Part shown: positions 1 through 11,030 of the stretch, in pieces
Layout: the number at the start of each line of letters is the position of its first letter
Position numbering within the stretch: position 1 is the first letter of the stretch
Assembly (NCBI GenBank): GCA_037903355.1
Contig: JBAJFE010000042.1
Location: forward strand, 682,001-746,000
Direction: 5' to 3'
Length of the DNA: 64,000 bases
DNA from: Trichuris trichiura
Taxonomy: Eukaryota; Nematoda; Enoplea; Trichinellida; Trichuridae
The notes under the pieces: generated by a model
The model's database searches: none
Told to the model about the DNA's origin: nothing
What the model saw: only the letters and a program-made list of their open reading frames with translations
Position numbers and translations under genes: made by a program

Positions 1-344
1 TCTAGAACTGCATTACTTTGCTAACTTCTTCAACCGGACAGAAATGGCTTTTTTTTAGGTGAAACAATGCGCGGGTTCGCCTATTCTGTTCCGACGTGGG
101 AATTCTCTTACTATCTGGTTGGCAAAGTTAAACTACTTAAATACTTAATGAATTGTGTAAGACGGTACACGGCTTGCAAGGTACAGCATGAGACTATTAC
201 TCTTCTTCATTCCGCTCATTGCATTCGCTCTTTCAAGCGCCATAACATTGCCTAATTTTACAGGTTTTAAATGCATTTTGTGACATCTGCTTTCATTACC
301 ATCCTTGATTTTCTAAATACCGGTGCAGATTATTCTTATTATGC

Positions 345-400
<56 letters not shown>
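345..400. repeat. (TTA)n microsatellite
   Basis: This is an uninterrupted run of about 18 TTA triplets. A shorter (ATT)n run follows at about 717-753. Both are simple sequence repeats with no gene around them; translated through, this run gives a spurious poly-isoleucine open frame. Confidence 0.95.
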
Positions 401-401
<1 letters not shown>

Positions 402-402
<1 letters not shown>

Positions 403-470
403 TGGTTGTAAGGTCTTCTACGGCTTTTCCCGTTTTTTCGTTGTGCTGTTATCTGTAATTAAACTAAAAC
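402..470 (+). repeat. dispersed repeat, copy 1
   Basis: The segment beginning ATGGTTGTAAGGTCTTCTAC recurs nearly unchanged at 6757-6826, including a conserved tail around TGCAATTAAAC/TGTAATTAAAC. The two copies are in the same orientation, 6.3 kb apart, one of them inside the large ABCD4 intron. The family is unknown and is probably part of a transposable element. Confidence 0.8.
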
Positions 471-589
471 AACTGCTCTACCAACGGATGGATGAGCCGT
501 TATTAAGAAAAGGTACAGATATCAACGCACTCAACTTTTAATGTTCAAAGCTTTCGGAACGCTCTAGTTCGGTCGTCAGTGAGGTGGTG

Positions 590-637
590 GAGCTTGGAAG
601 TAAAACCTTCTACCTAAGAATATTATTACTTCCAAGC
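590..637. repeat. small inverted repeat (hairpin)
   Basis: AGCTTGGAAGTAA is followed after a loop of about 20 bases by TTACTTCCAAGCT, a near-perfect 13-bp stem. The loop contains TACCTAAGAATATTATTA, which recurs at about 708-725 in front of the second ATT microsatellite. No function can be assigned. Confidence 0.7.
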
Positions 638-716
638 TAAATTCGCCAAGTAATCGTTGTTGCAGCACTAAATGTAAGTGCAAAGTGCTTTATTCCAAGG
701 TGGAGCTACCTAAGAA

Positions 717-755
<39 letters not shown>

Positions 756-994
756 ACAAAATTCATTTTTTGTTGCATGATGCCACTGGCCAGCGTAATA
801 GTAAAATTTATAGCACCATGTTATTTAACGCTACGATCTGCTTCCTCACAGTTCATGATTAAGTAACTTAGTTCATAAAAAGCTTATCCAGGAGACGTTG
901 ATCCCTCAATGGTCGATGAAGCGCACATAGTAAGGAAACAATCACCGCAACATCATGGTGCTATTCCCTTGCGCCCATCTACCAGGGACCTTTG

Positions 995-1147
995 GCTCGA
1001 CCATATGTACATCCCGTGGTTAGCATACCTCCACGTAGACTCATGGTTCTACCACGCGTACGTCCTAGGATTCCCGTATCTCCACGTGGACCCGTAGCTC
1101 GGCCGTACGTAGGTCCTGGGATTCACCCTCCTCCACCTTGAGCCGGG
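995..1147. repeat. 51-bp minisatellite, about three units
   Basis: Three degenerate tandem units of about 51 bp are seen, each containing a form of TACGTCCTAGGATTCCCGTA followed by CTCCACGTGGACCC. The period is a multiple of three. Read on the minus strand the units encode a repeated NPRTY...GSTWRY pattern, interrupted by one TAG in the distal unit. The minus-strand open frame upstream (to about 1282) has a hydrophilic, acidic composition that could be an exon. This may be a decayed repeat-protein exon or a non-coding minisatellite. Confidence 0.6.
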
Positions 1148-3238
1148 CGTTGGCACTAAACGGATTTTTGCTTGCACCTTAACATTCTCACTATTATTTA
1201 CCTCTTTGTTTTCCTCTAAGTCATCAAATGCAGAATAAGATTTAAAAGAAGTGCACTGAGACGGTCTGTCTGCAATAAGCATATCCGCCGGTGGCGAGTG
1301 ACTGACAGAAGATCACTTAGAATTAACGTCGTGTATTTATGTTGTTAAAAATGACTTTTTACAGGTATGAAAAACACGCTCAACTGAAACTATAAACAAA
1401 GTTGCGCTGTAACCAAAACTAACGTTCCAATTCGTTGTATGTACCCACACTGAACTTACCTTTTGTAAAATACTTGTATACAAACAGGCAGATCGTGAAT
1501 GTCCTTCTGTTTTGCGGTCTGAATAAAATTTTGATTATTGGTGATTCAGGTGATACGGACATTTCGTCAAACGTTCTCTTCTAACATTCCAAAAGAATTT
1601 TTTTTCTAAACGTGTTACTCTGAAGACGCAGCAGAGAAGGAAACAAGTACCTGAATTCTGATATGCATCGCCTCCATTTCCTATGTGGGTGCTGCTAACA
1701 GGAAATTTACTTTCACTGTGACAGTGGAAGTACAAGAACTCAATCTGGTTAACACATAACCGTAGCGTTAATCTTATTAAACGAAATCAGCTCTGCGGAA
1801 TAGTAAGAAGCTTCATATCAATAAATAACGAATGCTTCGTTGTTGCAGCACTAGATGTTCACTGGGCATTGTTGTCCATTGTAAGCTGTTGATAGTTGCT
1901 CTGCGCGTACAATTGGCAATACCAACTGTCTATTGCGGGAAAAAATACGCTTTTTAAAAGACTAAAGAGGAAACATCCCATCCTCAATCCAATACATTGA
2001 GAACATACAGCTGCTTTCAGTGATTCTTCGGTACTTCCTCTAGTCTTTATTGAGCAAATTGTGTTTTGAAATTTATTAAAGTATACAATCCCATGACACT
2101 GCTAGCTTAAGTCAATCATACCTGACTTTCATATCAAAGATACTGTCACTGTAATCGATGCTTATTATCGTACCGCTTGCTGTTCCGAAAGCGCTGTAGT
2201 TGTGATAAATTTAAACAAACGGTTTCTTCCTTGAAAACAGTATAGACATCTCAATTAGCATATTCTAATCCGCTTTATGTGAACACAAGCGGCACTTTAA
2301 CAGAAGCCGTTAACAGAAGACTTCTGTAGCATCATGTTTCGTAAGCGAAATGGTCACGAATCAGATGACATTGTACAACCTCGTCCTCTGCTATGGATAT
2401 TCTCCCGTTAAATAAAAAATCGTATCGTCAAGTACAGAATGCGATATTTTCTATAGCTCTTTTCATATTCCTACTTAGAATCGAGAGAAGCTCCAGTTAG
2501 AAAGCTTCAACCCTATTCCGCCACAACGCATGACTGTAAAAAAGTTTCTGATCTTTTCAAGTCTTTTCCCGATCAAACAGCTAATCCTAGTATATTGACC
2601 GTTTACACAGACTTGTATTTGCCTGTTTATTGCGTTCCCGCTCTTAAATCTAACAAACGCCCTCCTAATGGATAGATGAGCATATAATAGTATTAGAGAA
2701 ACTTCCGAAAACAATGACCGACTTCGTAGCTTCCAGGTGCTGTTCGTCCCATTTCCAGCGGTGACTGATGTGAGAGATTATTTAAATGTCAAACGGTGGT
2801 CGTCGAATACCGGCTTTCGCTGATAACACTACGCCACATAACCTGGAATCCACCACCTTGCCATGCTTAGTAATTTCTTAGCATGAAAAAAACAAGGACA
2901 TCTTTATACTTCCGAAAGGAAGTGGTCACTCGCCACAAATAACTTCAGGTGAAGATGACTACTAGATTTCGTAAGTTTCTTACATGCGCAATTCTCAGTG
3001 TGGTCTCTTTCCTGCAAACCAACATGCCTACGAGAGGAAGCTCTCTCTCTCTCTCTCTAACGTAGTTTTATACTTATTCATCAAAGCCTATTCCTAAATT
3101 AACAAACAAACTCTTGACAGAACACCGGCCAGGCATGTAATTGAGCAACCCTAGGGCATAGAAATCAATTGCAATAGCGATCACATGATTGAACGAGCTG
3201 AATTTGTTAAGAGAGCTTATCTTATCTTATCTTTGATA

Positions 3239-6200
3239 TCATAATCTTATCTTTGAAGCAGACAGCTCTGCAACCGAGTAATGACCATCGCCTGTAAAGT
3301 GCAATTCCACATCATGAAATTGACGAATAGAATGACGATGTCCAACAGAAACTATAGTCGTGCCATTCTAAAGGTAGAAAATAGAAAACGATGTTCAAAA
3401 ATAGAGAAGTCTTGTCAGCCTACGGAAAGCAAATGCTTGTATATGCTCGTTTCATAATCGGTACCCATTGCACTGGTCGCTTCGTCCAGAAACGTCAACA
3501 GTGGTCGGTGATAGAGAGCGCGTAAAACGGACAACCGTTGGGCTTCGCCAGGTGTCAAAACATCGTTCCTTCAAATACAAAAAGTAAAGTTTAGTTATCC
3601 TCTGAAAAAAAAGAGCGCATTACCAATCCCAAAAGATTTCCGCGTCGAGGCCACCGCATCGCTCAACTAAGTGTGTCAAATTCACCGATTTAAGCAGACT
3701 AATTAAGTTTTGATCATCCACTATTGCTACAAAGAAACAAGCAATAAGTTCATCAGCTGCCATCAATAATACGAGAACTCTGTGGACAGTAGGACGATCG
3801 GTAGGGGTAAACCAACTGTTGCCGCAATGTCGCACTTGGGAAATAAGGTTTTTGAGGAAGAAATAGCACCCAAGGCAGCCGATTTGGCACGTGTCTGGTA
3901 AGTTTTCCTTGAACAGCATGCAAAGATAAATGCACGCATCATCAATATCATTGCTACCTTCCTGCGCTTTCCAGAAACCGCAAAGCATTCTTAGAAACGA
4001 GGTCTTTCCACAACTGCTATTACCTGTGATAAGTAAGTGCCTTCCTTGGACAATATCGATTGTCAAATCTAGAGTATAAGAAGGCTGAATGAATTAAAGC
4101 AGCCCAAAAGCTAATAGTTCTCATTCTTTTGATTTATACAAGTGAATATGAATACATTACCGCGAACAAGGCAAGTGTTGGACTCCGGTAGATATAAAGA
4201 TACTGATTCCAGCGAGATTAGACACATGCCGGCAAAATTCTTATACACGCTGCACAAGTCCTCTGTAACGCTGCCACTGTCTGCTTTATTGTCTTCATCG
4301 TGCCTAATCGTTAAAATTCAAGGGAAAGTTGGGAAACAAGTTAACAAGTAAGAACTCGTTACATTTTTTTTGATAGTAAATTGTTAACATAGGCCACTCG
4401 ATCAGACCACCGTTGATCATACTTTTCAGTATTGTTCATTCGTATTAATTCCTCGTAAAGTTCACCAACACTGAAATTTATTTCCTGTTTAAGCATGGTA
4501 AAACAATACGGGCAGCATGATGAAGTTAGCATGGTGAAAATTCTGTTCGTCACACCATATTCGCACTGCATTTTTTACACGCTAAAGAGTATGTAAACTA
4601 TTTTTAGTGCACCCGGTTTTGCAAGTTACATGACGCTTTTACGGTAGGAAATCCGTTTACTGTTATTCAAAATGGAGCTCTTAGAATTGCGTGGAACTCT
4701 CCTGGCCAGCCTTTAGCATCAAGTGCGTTCGACGTAAGGGACAGGACTGGAATGTCTCGAGAGCTCTACATTACTTGAATTTCAAGGAACGGTTTCTGTC
4801 CGGCCAGAAAGTCATGAGTTTAAGTAGCATACCGTTTATTACCGCGTATAGTTTTATTACGGCATAATCCGTTTTAGATTAAAAAAATTAAGCTTCGTGT
4901 TAGCTCTCAAGTGTGAGCTCAGCCTGCCATCAGCAGCAATGGATGATCGCGACATCTTGGTGCCGTGATATTGATTTCTTAATTTAAAGAATATTTGCGT
5001 AACGTGTGCCAAATTCCTGCGTCGCGAGTTTGAAGTATATTTGTGTATTTATGTGTATGTATTGTTTTACAGCGTTTAATCCACCTAGTTGTTGATCGTT
5101 ATTAAAAATTTCCATTTATCAGACTCGTGTATGAGCCACTAACCCTGCATCTTCTTCCGTTGCAACATTGAAAATTTTTGAGAAATTATTTTCGTGACTT
5201 TATTAATTTTTCCTTCATTAATTGTATGAATGGGAACCATTTCTTTTATTTAATGAATGAATCGTCCATCGTAAAAACGAATGCAGCGTTCCCTTCGTTG
5301 AGAAACATTCCTTCTTCTATTTATTAGAGACTAATTATTTTTCCATACTAACCTTGCTTTGAACTTCATGGCCAGTAGGGGAAGAACGTAGCAGAACTTT
5401 TCACCCAACGTAATGAGCAGTATTTAGACAGAACTATTAAATTAAAGCAAAAATCACTGGCTTCTACCCCTTGTCATGATTGTGTGTGTGCAGTTGTGTA
5501 GAGTACAAAGAGCTTCCTTAAATCGTCTAAGACGTAGATGGTTTTCATGAAATCAAATTTTTTGGCCAAGATGATTCGAATCCGGGCGACCGCTGATGCT
5601 TTCAGTGCTCAGTCCATGGCAACAAATGGTTCTCGCCCCAACGAGCAATCCCCTATCGCCTGTCTCTGGAAAGCTCTCGTGGAAAGCTTAGGGAGAAAAG
5701 CCTTCGTTAAGGTACATACACAAATTGCACTACGACTTTTCAATCGATACGCAGACGCCTTCGCAATTACAAAACATGGAAAAAAAGTTCCTAAACCTGG
5801 ACAGCATTCTTTAAATGATCTCTACTATTGAAAAAAAAACAAAACATTTTTTCTAACATAGTGATTGCACGTACAGGTAATGGGCTAAAAACTAAAGTCT
5901 ACAGAAAACATAGTCACACGAATTAATATCTTCATTTCTCCATCTATATCCTAACTTTGTACTCCGAAGGATGCGGAATGGTGGATAGAATAATTAATTT
6001 ATGCAGATCTGAATTTTTAAGCTCTGTTACCGTACATCCTTTCAGAAAAGACAAAGCCGCCATAGTCAAAGATAAAGGAAGGTTTCATCCGAAAGCTCCG
6101 GTGACTACAATTTTGTTCCTTGTTACAACGGTACACTTCCGCAACAATAAAATTAAATACTCTACGTGAGGTTTGGGTTAAAGCTTGAAGTAGATTAGCC

Positions 6201-9200
6201 TGGAAAATATAGAACCAATTTCTACTGAGGTATGGAAAACCGGAAGGGTGAAATAATTACAAGAAACATGACGGACCCATACCGAAACTTAGAACCTAAG
6301 GAAAATCATACGTTCGTATTAATGGAATTTGTTTTAACAAAGCGAAAAAACTTTCGTTTGCCTACAATTAAAAAAATTCGTCTTATACAAGTCTCCTTTA
6401 TAGTTGCATTAAAAACGAAACTATTTCGAACAAGCGTGTGTAGATGCATAATTGAAGTACAGAGCGTTCAGCCCGTGAAAACGTTTATTCCGGGAAGCTT
6501 TCAGGACCCGCTGTTCCCGTGTTCAGCGCAACGTACTGGTACAGAGCAAATGCAATTTTCCACTGGTTACTTTAACCACTTTGAAGAATGAAGTCTTTGG
6601 GGGTTTAAAAGAAGAGACAAATATTAAACTGGAAAGAAAGAACGGAAAGTGAAAAAAGAAAGGGATGAGGAACAGAAACAGTAATGGAATAACACAAAAA
6701 CAACACAAGAAATTTGGTAATGGAGCAAAGGAAATAAATTAGATAAAGTAAAGAAATGGTTGTAAGGTCTTCTACGGCTTTTCCCGTTTATTTGTGTTTG
6801 TGTTGGTCTCTGCAATTAAACGAGTCCAATGAATCTCTACTGTTTTCTACGCTTAAGATAATTTGTTTTAGGACCAAGAAGACGTTTTTCCCTAAGCTGA
6901 AGACGCAGACATGTCGCTCCTGAAAGTCTCTTTGAAGTCTATCCGTTGTGGAGAGTTCTGCGGTAAACGTTATTCCAAAAATACGTCATCGCATTAAAAG
7001 GAAAGAATATGTTATTTGATCCTGTGAAAGAGAATACATGTCTTCGCGAACCAGCGTTTGAATGGATAGCTCACATTTAACATAACTCCTTTTCCAACGC
7101 AGTTTATTTATGGTTTTTATCCGTTGTTGTTTACAAGTAAACAATCCTTTTGACTTTTCGAGCTAGATTGTGACTTTCCTATGTCTTGCATGTCTTTTAC
7201 AACGCGAGATTTTCTAGAATTTTCAAGTGATCAAACACTCGTGTTATACGAAAACTTCCTGAGACAATGATACCACCATCGTGATAAACAAGGCCCTTGT
7301 TACCAGACAAACTAACTACTAATGTAAAATTGAAAGCGTGTATAGCTCATTGACTGGAAAAATTGTGACTGAGCACCGGTATAAAAAGTAAAGCAAATTT
7401 CAAATAGTCAAGAGCGCACTTTGCATAAGCGTTACAGGAACAATGCATTCTGCGATGATGAGAGAAGTAAATAACCCAAAAACTGCGCAATGGTGCTTGA
7501 ATTTATCCAATCATTTTAAATATGCATGAAGCAATATTGCAACTTACCGATGCGCAGTACCAGCCATATCGCTGACTTTTGAATTAAGATCAATCAAGGT
7601 TGAAAATGAATTGATGAGATACAAATAGTAGAACGAATTCTAAAACAAGCTGATCTGTAAAATGCTTTAAAAGAAAGAAAGCTTCCTTACGCGGCTTATA
7701 AGTGCGCTAATTTCCACTGGACCAACGTTATCGTATTTTCCTTCTACGAGAATTGGAATGGAAATTATCATGTAGCTAAGAATGGATCCAAAGTAGTCGA
7801 CAAAGTTTGTAACTCCTAAACAGAAAAATGTTACAGCGCGGCAATGCAGGTCGCCAGTGCATGAGGAAAATGAAGCAATTCTATTACCATTAAGAAGAAA
7901 CCGCCAGTTAACCAATTTCTGCTGAGCATTTAACAGATTTTCAAGTCTTTGCTCAGTAAATAATTTCTCCAGACTGTCTGAATGGTAGAAAGCTATTGCT
8001 TCTGAATGCGAACGCACAGCCATGTGTTTAAACCTGAAATTCTCATACATTAATCAATCTGGATCACCGACTAAAACAAAGCTCACGCACCTGAAGTCTC
8101 CTTCCTTTTTCTCTTGATTAGCCACGCATCGAACGACTGGCGACATGGCGAACTTGTTTATTATGGTTGATATGATGAAGTAGCTATATATTGACAAGGG
8201 ACCGAGATATCCAGAGCTGAAACAAGACGAGTGAATGAAACAAAGCTCACTTTGCCATTCATCGCTGACCAGAACGTCTGTGCTGCATTGAACAGCATAG
8301 ATAGCAACTATTGCGTGCCGGGCCTGACGAAAATGGGGGCATGTTGTAACTCTTTGCAACCCAGCCTAGGGAAGTGCATTTTCTGTTGGTCGAGTAATAC
8401 AAACACTGCGTTGTCATCCGTTGTCGTGTAACAGAATGACATTGTACTTTTTCCACGCAAACTGTCTCTTGTATTGTAGAACTTAAGTGGCTTTATAAAG
8501 CAGTGGACAGTTAGGCACTTGCATAATATTTGACATTTTTAGTAGCAAAATTAATTGGACGAACTTTTGCCCAAACCCAATAGAAACTTTATGGATGCAG
8601 CTTTCAAAAGCTCTTGATGCTACCCTCAAAGTCGAACACGGATGACAATGAGAAAGTAATAAAAATAACGGTCGAGCGTACAACAAACTAGAGCAACCGA
8701 GAGCACAAATAGTAAGCCAAGAGCTCGATGAGGAGGGCTTATGAAGCTTCGTTTCCTGACAAAAATCTCATAAGCAAAACGGATAGTCTTAACTTGCAAG
8801 AATGATACCGCATACGAATAAAAAGCATTTATTATTAAACTTTTTCTGTCTTCCATTCTCTTTTGAAAACGTGCTCAAGTAAGCAATGCAAGGTTGAGAC
8901 GAGAAATATCTGACCAACAATTGCGCGGGGCATTATCAGCTAAGCTGAGAATATTCTTTGTGCACTTCCACAATCTGCATACTTCAGCTCTTGGAATAGA
9001 GAGAGAAGCCACTAATTAAACTGTTCATTTTCGAAGTACTGTTGATCGAAAATAATGCAACGTTCTTTACAAAAAAGTTATATTCAAGTCACAAACAAAA
9101 AACTAACCCGTTGGAGAATTAAATCGTACAAGCACTTACCTCTGCCATGTCTTGTACGTATAGTAAGCAATAATGAAAGGCGACATAACGACTTTAGAAA

Positions 9201-11030
9201 AGATTTGACTGAATACATTGCACGTTCGCTCAACATCTTGTGCAATACGCTGGTCGCTGAAATAATTCTGAATCTTCAATGGAAAACACAACTTCAACGA
9301 ACACGAACTTACGGATTGTCTACCCTCTTCAGAGAGAATAGATTATTCAGGTCATAAAAGACAAACGCATTGAAGTAAAGAGTGTGTAATCGTTGGGTGA
9401 TTAGTCGTCTCCAATTAATGTACAGGATGCTTGTTGCGTAAGAGATCGACGTCAGAATCTGTCAAGAAGACCAGGCTACGTAAAATTGGGCTAAACAAAT
9501 ACAAAATAATTAAGCAGGAAAACTATTAACACTATATCTGCTTCGCATTCCATTGACAGTTTAAATCGATTGGACCGTTTGTATTAGGTTGAAATGTGAG
9601 CCTGTCGACATTTTCAACCTTGATTTAAAATTACGTATCTTTGAAATGATAAAATAACAATCGGCCAGACGTTTAACACTAACACCTGTGGCAGCGTTTC
9701 TCAAACTTTTTTGGATCAGAGCCCCCTTTTGCAGGTCGCATCTTTCTGAAGCTCAAGTCCGTCTTCCCTGTGGTCCATTTCCTGCTTCTGTTCTCTTCAG
9801 CTCTTATTGTACTCGTCGCTGCGATTTTGTCGTGATATTGCGTAGACATAAGTCAGTAAACCATTTATTCTTATTATCTGACTACTCAGAGATGTTCACT
9901 TAAGTAATGAGTGCAATAATGAACCCAAGATTTGGAACCCTCCGGTAATATGCTGACATGCAATTGCCAAACTTTTCGTGAGGAATTTCGTAACGCAATT
10001 GATTCATCCATCCTCGTCCGCTTGCGTTAAACCGTGTGATACGTGGGGTCGTGGTACCTCACAACACAACGAAGCATTCTTAAACTATGAATTATGGCCA
10101 CACGAGAACAGGGAAAAGTCATTGCTAACTGGCATGACGTTTGTCTGCTCTTTTCTCCTTGCTTCCCAGCAGAACATGTGAATGGCAACCGGCAGACGTC
10201 TAAACCCCCTGATATCGAAGGTGCAAAAATTTGCATTTGAGAATTTTGCGAACCGTCACTTTAATGCAGTCAGGCTGAGGACATCCTCACCATCCACAGA
10301 GCGTATTCGCGAGAGGCTTCAGCTGTTCCAACGACAAAGGCTTGGTGCAATGTCTCAGGCCTCCTTGCACGCAGCTTTTGCTAGCCATCACAAACTGAGG
10401 GTAGAAGACTAACTTAACCCGTGTCGTCCATAACTTTCAAAACAGCAACAAGGTTAGACCTACGAATTCATCGTAATTTCGCCAAGCCAAATGAAGCTAA
10501 TATCAACTGGGGTTGTTTTGCGACGCAATAGCTGTCAACGGGCATAACTAAAAACTAAGACAAAGTATAAATCATCATCTGCTGAAACCAATATAATTGC
10601 TGACAGTCGCTTAAGCCCGCGTTGCAATTATTTTACTGTGTTGCAAAGCGGAAAAGTGAAGTCACTGCTCACTTCCGATATCAGTTAGCGAAAAGGGTAA
10701 AAACTGTAACTTACGACTGCTTTGCCGAGAACAAGGCCAAAAGATTTGGCAAGAGTAGTCTTGAACCCATTGTCGTCTCGGCCACCAAGAACTTGATAGA
10801 ATTCGCTCGGCATAACGCCAACGTTGTATGTGAGCACTTGATCTACAGTATTTAAACTTTGACAAGATATCAGTCCCGTCTTAAGACCCTATACCAAGAC
10901 CGCCAAGAAGGAGCACTAATATGGCTAGTAGAACGGTGCAAGACAAAACTCTTGGGAACATAATTTTCAGCAACAGCCAGAAACGTCGGAAAAAAGACAA
11001 GTTGAAACTGACTTCCACACGTGGTTTCAT
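3239..11030 (-). CDS. ABCD4: ABCD4-type lysosomal ABC half-transporter
   Basis: This is an ABC half-transporter with the membrane domain first, closest to ABCD4, which in mammals exports cobalamin (vitamin B12) from lysosomes. Exons in transcript order: 10895-11030, 10715-10842, 9313-9458, 9140-9256, 8091-8216, 7888-8033, 7691-7815, 7548-7639, 4363-4470, 4161-4303, 3958-4068, 3773-3907, 3624-3726, 3424-3568, 3239-3367. They total 1890 nt (629 residues), and every splice phase closes; the human protein is about 606 residues. Family landmarks are EGDFRFKHM, the membrane block DYFGSILSY, Walker [11 protein letters not shown]-loop FLPQKP, the ABCD4-like signature TPGEAQRLS, Walker [11 protein letters not shown] and the switch histidine in SVGHR. 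Its smallest intron is 46 nt (3727-3772) and its largest is 3.1 kb. A splice acceptor (TTTCTTAG) ends 2 nt before the chosen ATG. The B12 role is inferred from the family. Confidence 0.93.
4471..7547 (-). other. large ABCD4 intron (3.1 kb)
   Basis: This intron separates the last membrane-domain exon from the linker before the nucleotide-binding domain. It contains the second copy of the dispersed repeat (6757-6826) and several short plus-strand open frames, for example 5538-5831. None of these resembles a known protein or shows splice support. Confidence 0.7.
6757..6826 (+). repeat. dispersed repeat, copy 2
   Basis: This copy matches 402-470 almost base for base over its first 35 positions, then diverges before a shared AATTAAAC tail. 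It lies in the 3.1-kb intron of the ABCD4 gene. Confidence 0.8.
9692..9740 (+). mobile_element. possible hAT-type terminal fragment
   Basis: CAGCGTTTCTCAAACTTTTT followed by a C-rich stretch resembles the terminal inverted repeat of hAT (Tip100/Charlie-like) DNA transposons, which begin CAG(N)GGTTCTCAAACTTTTT. No matching opposite end was found, so this is probably a remnant within ABCD4 intron 2. The assignment rests on this one motif. Confidence 0.35.

Larger units (their letters stand above)
1..3238. other. gap without recognised gene
   Basis: Apart from the repeats listed separately (microsatellites, hairpin, minisatellite, an 18-bp CT run at 3041-3058), no homologous protein segment was recognised on either strand. 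Open frames here are short and have no supporting splice structure. A (CTTAT)n run at about 3216-3231 lies just 3' of the ABCD4 stop codon. Confidence 0.6.

Noticed and set aside
323..541. 72-codon open frame with a run of isoleucines
   Set aside because: It is the translation of the (TTA)n microsatellite and has no protein-like sequence outside it.
5567..5600. GATTCGAATCC, a tRNA T-loop-like word
   Set aside because: No pairing T-stem, acceptor stem or anticodon arm could be drawn around it.
8259..8456. Minus-strand open frame, and the in-frame extension upstream of the ABCD4 exon at 8216
   Set aside because: It first looked like the missing ABCD4 exon, but exon 9140-9256 joins the exon at 8216 in the correct phase and matches the family, so this stretch is intron.
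9055..9357. 100-codon plus-strand open frame containing FRKDLTEY, similar to an ABCD4 motif
   Set aside because: The real ABCD4 exons lie on the opposite strand of the same segment; the resemblance is coincidental.
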